A DNA stretch of 64,000 nucleotides from Lytechinus variegatus (GCF_018143015.1 NC_054746.1:37946687-38010686); one strand, 5' to 3'; shown: positions 43,079 through 55,040, counted from the stretch's first letter. Numbers and translations are program-made. Notes: generated from the sequence alone by a model not told the origin.

Positions 43079-44704
43079 GGGCTATTCCACGGTTACTCAC
43101 GTTACATTTGGAGACACCTTGACTCATACTTGGAGCTGTAGCTCCATTATTATTGATAGGAACTAAACATCTCCTTATCACAACAAAGTACACAGTCTGA
43201 CTATCCTTCGTATAAAAACAAAACTTGGGAAATTCTATTATGCTCCTGGCAAATCTTTGGAATGTGTCAGTTACTCACGTTACATGATTTGGACATGCAT
43301 AAAATTAAAAGTCAACATAAGTGAAAAGTCTCCTCATACAAGGCTTTTATGAAAGTTGATTATATCCATTTCAAAGAAGTGTATTAGGGAGACAAACTTT
43401 GTATATAATTAAAAAAAAAAACACATGGTTTTTACTTGGGGTGCAGATAATATGGTTACTCACGTTACATTTTGTCTATGTATAGTTAACAACACACATG
43501 TCATTAAAAATTCAATAGTGTGTGTAAAATTCATTGCTAGGAACATCTAAAAGAGATTTTATACCAAAAATTGGAACAATTGGAGCTTTATTAGGGAGTA
43601 GGAGGGAAAAGTATGATTTCGCTTACTAATTATGCATTAACTAGCATAATCGCTTAATACCAATTTGCATGAAATAAATTACTGTATAGTATCGTAGATT
43701 ATGTCCAAGACAACCTGCACGCAAATTTTCGGCGTGATCGTGCGGCCAATGGCCGAGATCTCAAGGGGGGCCTGGGAGCCCCCCCCCCCTCTCCCCCATC
43801 CCCCGGGCCATATCAACTCCCAAAATACCCCGGCCTAGATAGGGTTACTGGTAAGGGCATTCAATGTGTTGTTCAAACACTCTTTAAAGTCTGGTTAATC
43901 AAAACCAAGTCTTACTAATGCACTCTTGCATTGTGAATACTTCTACTAATATTTAATTTTTTTGTGTGATTGTATGACCACTAATATTTTGATGAACAAA
44001 GAGTCGCATCAAAGAGATGTACCCTCATTTTGCTTTTAATTAATCAAAAATAACTTCACAACTCACCATGAGACTTAAAACTTGACATCCCACAGAAAAT
44101 GTTACCGAACTGAATAATTTTTACTGGTTACTCACATTACATGATGGTTACTCACGTTACAAAGTTACTCACGTTACAGTTTTTCTTCATCAATTTTATA
44201 AAAAAAAATGTAATTTTTAATGACTTTGATCGTCATCACTGTGTCAAAGATTGTTTGAAGGAAGAGAATTTAAAATCCCACCAATTAACTGAAGAATTTT
44301 TCTCTCAGAAAACAAAGTCAGTTTTTTGGTTACTCACGTTACATCACCTGAGCAGGTTGCAATATTTATTTTTTGAATGAGTACTACAAATTTAATTGAA
44401 AAGCGGTTGTGTATTTTAAGTAATTTGACTTTTCTAAACTTCAGAAATATGTAAAGTGGTATGTTGTTGCAACAGCAAAATGGTAATAAGGCATATTTCA
44501 TTTTTCACTATTTTTCTTGTATTTTGGTACACAATGGAAGACACAACTTTTGACCATTTTTTTCCAAAGTATACATATGAAAATAAACTTTTTATTTCTT
44601 GTTCCTGAAACTCTCATGTATGAAGGACTTAAAGTATTAAAAAATTCAAGAAAATATTGAATTTGAATTTTTAAGCTCATGTCCACCAACCTGTGGAATT
44701 GCCC
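43079..44704 (+). mobile_element. 1.6 kb element with seven copies of a TTACTCACGTTACA motif
   Basis: Terminal repeats GGGCTATTCCACGG and CCTGTGGAATTGCCC are flanked by TAGT on both sides (43075-43078, 44705-44708). Seven copies of the motif, six exact over 14 bases, lie in one orientation: 43093, 43271, 43456, 44128 (one mismatch), 44148, 44165 and 44330. Between them the DNA is unique and AT-rich with no transposase. A 79-residue open frame (44141-44380) starts inside the motif and is not convincing. I do not know the family; 4-base duplications occur in Sola and Ginger elements. Confidence 0.75.
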
Positions 44705-44837
44705 TAGTAATGATAATAAATAATGATATGTCCATTTATATATACTCAACTGCGCTTTGATACTTGGTATCATATTATTACCACGGCCGTAGCTGACACG
44801 CCATATTAATAGGCACTAAAGCGTTCAAGGAATAAAT

Positions 44838-44984
44838 CGTACCAGGTACCCATTCACCTCACCTGGGTCGAGTGCAGCACAATGTGGATAAATTTCTTGC
44901 TGAAGGATATTACGCCATGGCTGGAATTCAAACCCACGGCCCTCTGTTTCAAAGTCCGGAGACTAATCCAATGGGCCACAACAC
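44838..44984 (-). mobile_element. tRNA-derived SINE, best-preserved copy
   Basis: On the minus strand the head reads GTTGTGGCCCATTGGATTAG, with a later B-box-like GTGGGTTTGAATTCC. The body then contains CAGCAAGAAATTTATCCACA, TTGTGCTGCACTCGACCCAG and GTGAATGGGTACCTGG. The tail block is shared with copies at 39195 and 57605. The cloverleaf is degraded, so it is not a working tRNA. Confidence 0.75.
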
Positions 44985-45720
44985 TCCACATAAGAAATTT
45001 AGTCAATCCTTGACTGTGTACACAGTCAGGACAGTGATATCGATCTTCTTAATTTCACCTTTTATTAATATGAAAGAAAGAAAACTTTTTGAAAGTAAGT
45101 TTATAATACGAAAATGCTCTATTTTGCCATTTATGTCTCAGAAAAATAAATACAATGATTAAATATCTAATTATAGGTCTTCTTAATGTAACATATACAT
45201 ATTTCAGTACGATGCTAGACCATTATGTGCTTTTTAGAATGACAGTTTTTCAAAATGAAATCACATGTTTTTAAATATATATTTACAAATAAGTGTTACT
45301 TCATCTAGACATCATCAATGAAAAAAGAGTAGATGCGTGCATTCATCGGAGCAAAAGAGAAAAGGACATTAAAAAAAATTGTCACTAGTGAAGTGGATCA
45401 TGCTATGATTGTCATGTTCAGGGGGGAAAACGTCTCATTTTGATGATTTGAGAAATGGTTCAGGGGGTCTTAATCAACGAGTCGCCTTCATATTGAGAAA
45501 GCCTGATATATATGTATACAGCGCCCCCCCCAAAAAAAAAAAATGTGGTAGCATTCTCAAATAAATGCGCATGAGTAGAAAGCTCATTTTATGATCTATA
45601 AATTCTATGAAAATTTAATTGGTCGTGCTTCAGCAGTGGTGCATTTCAGCCCATTCTAAGTTTGCAGCATTGAGCATTTCTGCATTGTCTATGGCTATAA
45701 CGCCCATTTTTACATCCAGG

Positions 45721-46185
45721 ATCTGAGTAGGATCATTTCTCTAATCATATCCAGGCTCATCAAATCATTAACTTTGGCATGTTCAGAAGGACAAGAAACA
45801 TAACAAAAATAGTTTGTTTGATGTTGATAAGGGGAATCAGTGCACCAAATGTGAATGATGAATGAGTAAAATAAGCTGAAAAATAAAGGGGAATCCACAT
45901 ATTAATCACGCTTTGCAAAGAGGAACTTTACCAGAGAAAATTTTGACATTTTTTTTCTTTTAGAATTAAATCTTTTAACATCCACTAAAAATAGTATTGA
46001 AAAAATGCAGCATTGTTGGAATTATAGGCATGAAACAGACATGACCCGTTGTCTCAATCATTGTGCATCTCCGTAATCAAACATGAAATGAACCGTCAAA
46101 TATTGTTTTTGCCCTCCTAAACTCATATGCTCAAGGTTGTGATTTGATGAGCCTGGATAGATCATGGATATTTCCCTGGTCAGAT
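45721..46185. mobile_element. Diverged inverted-repeat element
   Basis: ATCCAGGCTCATCAAATC at 45749 recurs as GATTTGATGAGCCTGGAT at 46141, within arms of about 75 bases that both begin ATCTGA. No coding capacity. Confidence 0.6.
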
Positions 46186-46220
46186 AAGGGAATTCCTTAG
46201 AAAGGTCAAAGGGGGTTGAT

Positions 46221-46427
46221 CAGGGGCGGATCCAGGATTTTTCCCAAAGGGGGGCACATTTTTCCTAGGAATAATTTGACAACTAAGCAACAACAACAAA
46301 AGAAAAAGAAAAGGGTTTTAACCAAAAATCAAGGATATTGTGTACCCGAAAAAGCCAAAAGAAAGTCTTTACCTTCAAGGGGGGGCACAGTCGACCCGTG
46401 CACCCCCCCCCCATAAATCCGCCAGTG
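46221..46427. mobile_element. hAT MITE with perfect target duplication
   Basis: Starts CAGGGGCGGATCCAGGATTT and ends ATAAATCCGCCAGTG, flanked by GGGTTGAT on both sides (46213-46220, 46428-46435). CAGGG-type ends and an 8-base duplication identify the hAT superfamily. Its 207 bases have no coding function. Confidence 0.92.
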
Positions 46428-47008
46428 GGGTTGATATGCTAGAAAGTGCAGAACACACATCAGTGCTGCATGCATGCAAATATGGAATGGGATGAAAAGC
46501 ACCACTGTTACATAAATAGACTGTATTCAAAATCACTGAAGCGAGACCAATGAAATTTTTGTAAAAGTTAGAACAAGAGATCAGCTCTGTAGTTGCATAC
46601 AATTTTTGGAGAATAATTTTTATTTTGAAAGTAATTTAGCCGCATATCAGAGGGACATTTTTGGGGGACGCACTGTATATATTTGGTCATTTATTTTTCG
46701 CGTCTGCAATTAACATGGCGAAATTGAAAGAATATCGATCGACAAAGATTTACATTGATAATTCACATAAGGTGAAGAGAGAAAAGATGAAAGAAATAAG
46801 GTTTACAGAAATCAAGCTTGCCTAAGTAGAGACTTCGGAAAATGCATTTAGTATCAATTTGAACTGAAATGAGGTATGAATTAAACACTAACTGAATGAA
46901 AATAGCTCATCGTAATCGACATGATCATGATGATAGAGATCGTTGTCCCCCCCCCCCTCCCAACAAAAAACAACGAAATAAATGAAATTAGGTACAATTA
47001 GTGCAGAG

Positions 47009-47570
47009 CCCGGGGGGGGGGCACTTACATTGACGAGTGGATACCATGCGCGACCCAAAAAACACGTAAAAAGGATGTCTTTTTCACGATAGGGCACGTT
47101 ACGTACGTAACGTGATAAGGGTCCAAAAACACAAAAATAAAATGAAAAAAGGGTATCTATTTCGCTAGGACAATTACGTGTTTAGGGTCGAATTTGCGGG
47201 GATGATAAAACAAAATTAAAATGTTTTATAAAGGATGTCCATTTTTCCCCAACACTTCGTGTTTAGAGTCCGATTTGCGCGAGGTGTAGAAGGTGGGGTC
47301 GTACTAAACCAAAGAAGGTAAAGCCGACGACCGAAGGACCCGTAACAATAAAACATTCCTGTACTTGTTTAGGGGTTCATTTCAGGGAATATTTTCCAAG
47401 ATTATCGTTTTGTTTCCAATACTTGTTAAGGGTAGGGTTTGACACCCCAATACTTGTTAAGGGGTGCATTTTCAGAATATGGAAATTACGTGTTTAGGGT
47501 GCTTTTCGAGACCCCATGGTCAGATGGTCGCGCATGGTATCCACTCGTGAATGGAAGTGGCCCCCCGGGG
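47009..47570. mobile_element. MITE with GTTTAGGGT internal repeats
   Basis: Inverted ends: ACGAGTGGATACCATGCGCG on the left and CGCGCATGGTATCCACTCGT on the right, outside which lie a G run and a CCCCCCGGGG run. The interior repeats variants of ACGTGTTTAGGGT at least six times and holds a perfect 20-base palindrome, CACGTTACGTACGTAACGTG (47095-47114). No coding frame. Confidence 0.85.
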
Positions 47571-48118
47571 TTCAGAGATATGACAAAACATCCTAATAAA
47601 ATTTTCAATTCATTGTAAATACTAATTTTTATCTTACCCCCCCCCCCGGCCCCCCTCCCGTTCTGACTGAGATGAAGTACATTTCCAAAGCAAATTGTAA
47701 CATTTTATTTAACCTCATAACAGGCGTGGTATATGCCTGAGATCCTTACATCCAACAAAAAGTTAACGTCAGAAAGTTTACCGGTAAACTCCTGCTAGAT
47801 TGCAGTGCTGTAAGTGTCTTCAGACTTTAGTCGTAGAAGGCGCTGTTGCATCTATCACGACGCTCTTATCAAACTTTTACAACATATAGAGTACAACATC
47901 GCGAGTAAAAGCTTCCACAAAAAACTTCGAGTTCATGCATTTGAATCATTTATAGACAAAAATTCCTGCGAAGTGAGCACACGATTTTAGAACTTATTGT
48001 CGCCATGACTTTTTTTTTCGTTAGTTACTGATTGTCTCTTAAAAATTCATAAATGTCTATATAAAAAGAAACTCTTTGTTTATGCTATAGAATCACAAAT
48101 ATTTCATTATCTTAAATC

Positions 48119-50241
48119 TTAATCTTTCTCGTCCTGGCTGGATGACGGGTCATCTCCTTTTGTTTTACGTTTTTTGTAAGTACCAATCGTCTTTGCAAAG
48201 ACATTCAGCATCTTGTCATTATTTTCTCTATGTTCCCGCTCATGCTGGACAAGATCATAATCACATTCAAGCTTTACTCCACAATAACGACATATATGAA
48301 GCTGTTTTGCGTGATTACGCTCGTGGCGCCTCAAGTGAACTTTGAGATGAAAGACTTCATTACAGAATCGACAGTGATGATCCTTGTCTGTTCGATGGCT
48401 TCTTTCGTGATTTTTTAGGGAAATGTTCTGATCAAACTCCTTGTAGCAAGTAGAGCATTGGAAGGTAGCACGACTAGCGAGATTGTCTCTTTTTGTCTTG
48501 GTCTTATTATTTGTTTTTGATTGATTCCCTTGATGATGCAGTGATTCTTCAGATTCGAATACATTCTCACTTTGAGGGATGGCAATGGCGGCATTCAAAG
48601 AGACAAATTGTGATTGTATCTGTCGTACACCTAAACCCGGACTGGGTAGACCCATGCTGCTGTTGTTGTTTGCTTCCCATGAAGGAGAAACATCAGATTG
48701 AGGTGAGTGTAGTCCTTGACCGGGGGACGTTGTTGAAAAAGACACAGGCACATCGGTGCTATTGTTTAGAGTTGCTTCGTGTTCAGTAAACCTTTGCTGG
48801 TCATTTAACAAGTCTACAAATGAGAAAGTGCGGTCATTGTGCTGGAATCCGCCGAATGATCATTAGGCGAAAGTTCAGTGATATGCATGTGTGAGCTGGG
48901 GAAAGGATCTTGGAATGATATTGTACTTGTCGGCCTTGTCAAAGGAAAACCAGAGAGTGATGATTGTAAGGGGTTTTGCGGAGAAGTTGGTGACTGATTA
49001 TATGGGTGTAGATGCCTATCATCTTTGGGCGTGAATTGAAAAGCTTTAAGTGGTGCATCCATATTGACTGGGAATACATGTAAAGAGGGTGGGGACATTC
49101 GTAATGTGGAAAAATTCAATACAGTTGTCGGAGACACATTTGAAGAGGGACCTGTCATTTTCGGAGATAGATGTATAGGGGGTACACTAGACTTGTTGAC
49201 AGTGATATCTCCAGGAATCATTGTTTGTTGTGCATATGACGATTGTTTCCTGAATATATCACTTGGGGTAGGATTGAGAAATGATGGGGAAGACACCTTT
49301 GCAAGAGGTGGCGATTGCGATTTGGCGATGTTCTCTGTTTGCATATACGAAGATGGTCTATTAACACCAGTAGGTGATGGCCCAGTACTTGGCATGGGAA
49401 CAGCAAACAGCAATTCTGGCAGTGACGGTTGTACAAAAGTCAATGGACTTTCAACAGGTGAAGCGTCGGAATAACATGACGTTTGTAAACCATGGTAGTC
49501 TCGTGATGTCTTATGACGCTTGTGGCTTCCGGTCGTTTTACTTTCATTTTCAGAGGTTGGAATACGGTTGCTTTTGTCAGTTGGGGAATGAATGTCACCT
49601 GAAAAGGGGACGACAAATCGTATCGGCCTTATAGGCGGTGACAATGGGCTTTCTAGCACAGAGCATTGGGGAAGCGATTGATGATTGATGATAGATATTG
49701 GAGAGTCCATGTTTAAGGTAAAAGCTGGATTTTTAAGTGTGGCTGAACTGGCGACCGTTTCCTTGCTATCGCAAGGAAGATTTAACATCACAGGGCGTTG
49801 TTTTCGGATATCTGATGATTCGTCATTATCCAGCCTTGGTATCTGTTGCTTTGGTAAAGAACTTACCGTCAGGTTTGTGGCCGCCGATATCATAAAAGTA
49901 GCCGGCAGCATTTGACTTTGTTGTTCTTGAGGATGTGGCATATTTGATGATTTGAAAAATCTCGGTCCATCTTCTTTTTCCGGTTCATGGCCTGTAGAGA
50001 CAATTGCCTTCAATGTATTTCTCGCATGATGTTGCGATTTTTGTAGTTCATTTGTTTTAATCATACCACGATGATAATTCGAATTAATTTCATTAGTCTG
50101 ATTAAGCCCCTCCTTATTGTCAATACAAGTGGGTGAACTAACTGTCAGATTAACATCCACAGTGAGGTTCCTAGGTTGAACCGCATTGATTGAGTTTGGT
50201 GCTTCATTGACAGTTTTCGTTTCACTATCCTGAGATGACAT
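48119..50241 (-). CDS. C2H2 zinc-finger protein, probable two-exon model
   Basis: Two minus-strand frames appear to be one gene. The upstream one starts at ATG 50241 (MSSQDSETK) and runs 475 residues to a TAG at 48816-48814; it is rich in Ser, Pro and Asn and has no domain. The downstream one ends at 48119 and carries three fingers (C-x2-C-x12-H-x3-H), CSTC/CRFC/CRYC with HERSH/HERNH/HEREH, then a basic tail. The upstream stop lies in a good acceptor (ctttctcatttgtag). A donor at ACAA|gtacaa (48926) would remove 113 bases and join the frames in phase, giving about 669 residues. A 1-base indel is the alternative. An acceptor-like ttttacag near 50298 suggests an earlier exon. Likely a nuclear DNA-binding protein; family unrecognised. 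Confidence 0.65.
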
Positions 50242-50299
50242 CGTACCACTCCGTCCGCCAGTCACTCGCCTTCGTTGCGGTCTCCAAGTCGCTTCCCTG

Positions 50300-51400
50300 T
50301 AAAATCACATTTACATCAACCCGTTCGTCAATCCCTTTTAAGCTTGATCGCCAGTTATCACATCACTATATTATTTGTCTTATTTTCCCTTTTATCGCGC
50401 ACATTCGTCAACAGTCAACAAATTCGTCACCCGCTGGTCAACCTCACCGTTCTTCACACCCAATTTGGATCGTCGCTTTTCTCGTCCAAATGTCTTTTTT
50501 AGTTCGTGTCACTAAGTCGTCACTGACCCTTTCGTCAATCAGTTTGTCTTTAGCTTGGCAACGTTTTGTCGCCACCCAGCTTATTTTCCTGTCCGTCACA
50601 CTCTCTTCGACCGAAATCGTCACCCTTTCCCGAATGAAAATGCCACTTTTTCACGTTACACAGTTCATTGTAGATTTTGTTTAGATGATAGTCGATACTT
50701 CGCCATTCCGTTAATCGACATCTAATCAAAACTGATGTTAATAACTCTGGTTCTATCTCTGTTCGTCACCCTTTTTTCATATCCATTTAAAGTGAGTTGT
50801 CATTTTCTTCATCAAAACCTTTTGTGTTACTGTTTATCCCCGGTCATCACTATATCGCCAATACATTCGCTACCAGTTTGTCATCCCGCCCATGTCTTCG
50901 CCAACGTACCATTCGTCACTACTTCGTCAATCCGATTGCCATCTCTTCATCAACCTGTTCGTCGACTCTTCGTCAGCACGATCGCCACGCTTCGTCAATC
51001 TGTTCGTCACCCCTTCATCAACGTTTTCGTCACCCCTTCGTCACACTGTTTTCGTTACCCCTTCATCAACCTTTTCTTAACCCATTCGTCAACCGGATCG
51101 CCACTTTTTGTCAACCTGCATATCACCCCTTTGTCAACCTAGTCGCGCTGTCCTTCACCCCAGCCTTCTTCTTTGCTAACCATACCATATATCGACTCAA
51201 AGGTATCTACTTTTCAACTAGATTGTCTCGTTTCTCGTCACACCGTGGCTATAATTTTTCGTCCGACCATCACCATTTTGTTAACCTATTTGTTGACACC
51301 TTGCCGACCTTCTGTTCGGTCCCTGCATGTTTCCACTTTCAACACACTTCTTAAACGTGCTCGTCTCACTGTGGTCACTCGGTCGTCAAATCAATCTCCC
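50300..51400. repeat. Degenerate TTCGTCAMCC array upstream of the zinc-finger gene
   Basis: The hexamer TCGTCA occurs about 17 times in 1.1 kb on the plus strand, often as TTCGTCACCCC or TTCGTCAATC, and many near-variants (TTCATCAACC, TTTGTCAACC) fill the gaps. Spacing is irregular, about 13-60 bases, densest at 50910-51090. On the gene's own strand the motif is TGACGA, containing the TGACG half-site bound by CREB/ATF-type bZIP factors. It could be a decayed minisatellite or a binding-site cluster. Open frames here are low-complexity translations. Confidence 0.75.
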
Positions 51401-51420
51401 TGCTTGCCCCCGAGATTGTA

Positions 51421-52315
51421 ATCCACTCCGTTCATCACCTTTGCAGATTATGGCACAAATCCCTTCGGCAGAAAAATATCATTTTCATTTGTCTTTGCAA
51501 ACTGATTGTTTATGGCTATCCCTGAAGATCCCAAGCTTAATAACAAGCTCATTGTATAATGGATAACTGCCGCTACTTCGATCCTGGCGGTTCGTCACGG
51601 ATGGATTGTAAATCAATATCATTGTTTTGATTCCATCAGACACGCCATTCAGTTCCACCTAACCGGATGATTGTGACCTAATGCAAAGATACAAATCAAG
51701 AAAATGTGCTTTAAGTATTTATTCTTAATTTTTATAAATTTATACGAAGAAGGTTAACACTGCTATCAATTTTATTACTTAAAAAGGAAGACTGTTGACA
51801 ATGATACCCCCGGTCATTTAGCAGTATTCATATATTCTTTTTTTCACAAGGGGTCTTGGGATTAAAAGGTTTATTCCATCGTGTAAAGTATAGATCTTGA
51901 TGACATCGATAAGTTCATTACAGCCCAATGAAATTAATAAACACATGCACTCCTTATTGATTGTTTGAATAAAAGGCGGCTCACTTTCCACCCTCCTTAT
52001 ATTGTTGCAATTATAATATGATAGAACATTACAAATCTGAATGTTTTCTTAATGAGTTAAATGTCTCGGAACCTTAACAAAAGAATGAAGAACCCGGCGA
52101 TGATTTTGTGAATCTCCTATAATCATCAAATTTAAAATCTTATTTCCTCTCCAAATAGCTTAAACTGCTGTTTTTATTTATCAGTGTTATGTTATGTCAT
52201 TTGTGAATTAAAAAAAAATCTCCATATTGTGTATACATAAGTGGCATATAAATATGTTTTGCTAATTGTAAACAAACTTCAAGTTTAAGGTGTTTATCTT
52301 ATTTGTAAATTGAAA
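51421..52315. other. Intergenic, no gene recognised
   Basis: AT-rich spacer between the motif array and the next element. No repeat, domain or RNA gene was noted. Confidence 0.4.
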
Positions 52316-52323
52316 CTTCTCTT

Positions 52324-53128
52324 CAGGGGCGTCGATCCATTTTCCAGATGGGGGGGGCAAAATCATGAATCAGCGTTCCAAAGGCGCTCGATCACACAAA
52401 ACAAACAAGCAGACACACTCACCCACACACACACACACGCATATAGGCATGTTTATCTATATACACATAAACACACACACACACACTCAAATGTAATATA
52501 TGACTCATGAGAAAGAAATGCATTTCACCAACAAATTAATGCGAGCGCGAAGCGCGAGCTGAAAATTTTTTAGTATACTAACCTAAGAAAACAGAAAAAT
52601 GGTACCTGGTTAGGACTGTTTGTAGTGACCCATTACACAGATAATGCGAGTGCCGAGAGTGAGCTCAAGTTTCTTTATAATCTGACCTGCAAAGCTTGAT
52701 ATTTTAAGCATTTTTGGTACCAATGATTAAGATGGGTAACTAAAAATGACAATAGATGCGAACGCAAAGCGCGCGAGCTGAAAATTTTGAAATTTCGATC
52801 TGAAAAATTTACAGTTTAATGGACGTTTTTAACAAAGAACAAGATTTATATCCAATAAACGATTGCTGAAAATCGGAGCGGGAGTTCTCTTGAGGTTTAG
52901 AACTGAAAACTGGACATTCTATTCACCTATTTAGTCATGAAATGTATGGGTTTTTGCTAAAAAAAAATGATGCGGGTGCGAAGCGCGAGCTAAACATTTT
53001 TATATTCCAATCTGGAAAAAGTCATTTCGAGCACTTCCGGAATTATTGGGGGCAAAACGATATGTTCACCCCTCCAATATTGCCCCCCCCCCCCCCTCCC
53101 TCGCCGGCCGGCCTGATCGACGCTTCTG
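52324..53128 (+). mobile_element. hAT-like element X, unbroken copy
   Basis: Starts CAGGGGCGTCGATCC and ends GATCGACGCTTCTG, flanked by a perfect CTTCTCTT on both sides (52316-52323, 53129-53136). The 805 bases contain a CA repeat (52420-52485) and three GCGAG..CGAAGCGCGAGCT-type blocks, but no coding gene. It is the uninterrupted counterpart of the copy at 26980-30398 and shows where Y1 inserted there (between GAGCT and the stretch before AATCTGACCTG, near 52665). Confidence 0.9.
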
Positions 53129-53230
53129 CTTCTCTTATCACTACAGATATTCTGATAGTTATAGTGTTCCATCCGATACGTCGTATAAAATGATCAAGCA
53201 CAGATGAAAATCAAAGGCCAAATTGATGCT

Positions 53231-53648
53231 CGGGGGGGGGGGGGCAGTCAAATATATTGCTGTACACATGCTTGTTTCCCCCCCTCCAAAAAAAAAAAAA
53301 AAAACGCGTTTAGAGGGATATTTTTTTCAAATTTGAAAAAAGGTGGTTTTGAAAGACTGGTTAATGGTCAATCGCGGGGTCAAACGTATTTAGGGTATTT
53401 TTTTCCAAAGCTTTTTTTTTGTAAGACTAACCAAACATGTTTAGGGTATGTTTTTTTCCCAAAGCTTTTTCGCCGAGGTCATATTCTGCAGAGATAGGAG
53501 CCAAATTGTGTAAACAAAGCCCGCGAAAACTTGTTTATAAATAGGGGGTTATTTTGCACACAGAGAAAAAAAAACCCGTGTAGGGGTGTTTGGAAATATT
53601 TTGGTAACGCGTGTGTACAGCAATACGTTTGACCCACCCCCTCCCCGG
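53231..53648. mobile_element. MITE with TTTAGGGTAT internal repeats
   Basis: TTGCTGTACACATGC on the left mirrors GCGTGTGTACAGCAA on the right, inside a G run and CCCCTCCCCGG. The interior repeats GTTTAGGGTAT / TTTTTTTCCAAAGCTTTTT. Its design resembles the element at 47009, although the ends differ. Confidence 0.75.
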
Positions 53649-54839
53649 TTGAAGCCTCTGATATACATGTAAACAACACAACAACTACCCCTAAACAACA
53701 ATAAAGATTGTCAACAACATTATCAATCAGTGGCGTTTGTAGATCGAGGAAAGGGGCGCGTGTTGTCGGGCGTGTTGTAAACGGGCCTCCAAAAGTGAAA
53801 AAGTGAGGAGGAAGAAAAGAGGGAGTAGAATGTCCCGATTCATCAAGTTGGCTATCGGTCTCAGCATAATTATATATGGAAAGGCATTGATGGAGGGAGT
53901 GATTTTGGCGCTGTCAGGCCGAGTGGTTCTTTTATATGCATGTTGTTGATTCCCTTGAAATCCATGTTTTATGAGGATTATCTATCAAAACTGACAGTTG
54001 TCTACTAGTATTTGTCTTTATGTTAATTACTGCTTACTTTTTCGGCCAACATTATTACTTTCCTCTAAAGTTATATTAGGGCGTAGATGATGTTATTCAC
54101 TTTCAATTGAGGTTGAAAAGGTAAATCATCCATGCGTATAGGCCTACTTGCACTGGCGACGATTCGAGCGCAATTAACGAACTTTTTTTTCATTTTCAGG
54201 AGGGGGGCCGGGGCCTACATGAGGCCTAGTCCCGCTATGATATATAGGCTGTGTTGATATCTTGCTTAACTTTTATATTAGTCAAAACCATTTGACCTAT
54301 GCTAACATCATGTTACTTTAGAAAATGCATCACAATTTTAACATCGACGATGAACATGCCCGGTGAACATGATTGCAGTCCTGCCTGTAACATATAGGCC
54401 TAAATATATAGCCACCTACATGTATTCTATAGGCCTATATGCCTAACAGTCAGGCCGATGATCCACACGCAAGATTAGATCGACCCAATGTATATTCATT
54501 TTTAAAAGAAATCATCCCCCAACTAATGGATACTTGATTCTGATATATATTTGACTTACAATTGAACAAATCAATCTGCTCCGCTCCATATAACAGGCTT
54601 GGGAGACCTTGCTTTGACAAGCTCAGCTTCTTGCTGGTTTCCTCTTTCATGACATACCGTACATGTACGTATATACCGGGTATACTTTTTCTTTTTAATA
54701 TGATCTTTGTAGATTTTAAGTGTGCGTGACAATCAAAGTACTTAAGATGTAACAAGTATTTTGTATGATGTTGTTAACTAATGTTATGTACAAATGTTGT
54801 GAAAGAAGAAATAAATGAACCATGAACCATGCTCTATTG
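53649..54839. other. Spacer with a possible LINE/SINE tail
   Basis: No gene is seen. The end of this stretch (54811-54830) has two tandem ATGAACC units after AATAA, a pattern typical of non-LTR retrotransposon tails. An isolated tRNA A-box-like GGCCGAGTGGTT near 53917 has no matching B box. Confidence 0.35.
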
Positions 54840-55040
54840 TTTTCAAAGGGCGCGCTCTTACTGCCTCGATCGCGCGCGCCGATACCGTTTTCGTAGCATG
54901 CAGCTAGCTAGCAGCTAGCTCGGATATCGCCACACGAAAATATCCCCGGGAAATACCCATCGATACATTTACCACAATATTTACTTTATAAGACTCGATG
55001 TCTTGATCTGAACGACACTGGGAATATATAGAAGATCAAT
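54840..55040 (+). promoter_or_regulatory. Probable promoter / 5' region of the acetyl-CoA synthetase gene
   Basis: Locally CpG-rich (GGGCGCGCTC, GATCGCGCGCGCCG) in an otherwise AT-rich region. It has AGCTAGCTAGCAGCTAGCT repeats at 54902-54920 and lies directly before the start codon. A TATA-like GGAATATATAG lies at 55021, perhaps too close to the ATG to act as the TATA box. Confidence 0.4.

Noticed and set aside
43091-44344. CRISPR-like repeat-spacer array
   Set aside because: The repeats are only 14-17 bases, spacing ranges from 17 to about 670 bases, and the DNA is animal genomic sequence; a transposon with binding-site repeats fits better.
49064-49474. 136-residue plus-strand frame
   Set aside because: It is antisense to the long N-terminal frame of the zinc-finger gene, a typical shadow.
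50735-51421. Ser/Thr/Phe-rich open frames up to 185 residues
   Set aside because: They are translations of the degenerate TTCGTCA array in different frames.
53905-53985. Possible tRNA gene (GGCCGAGTGGTT box A)
   Set aside because: No B box follows at the right distance and no cloverleaf can be drawn.
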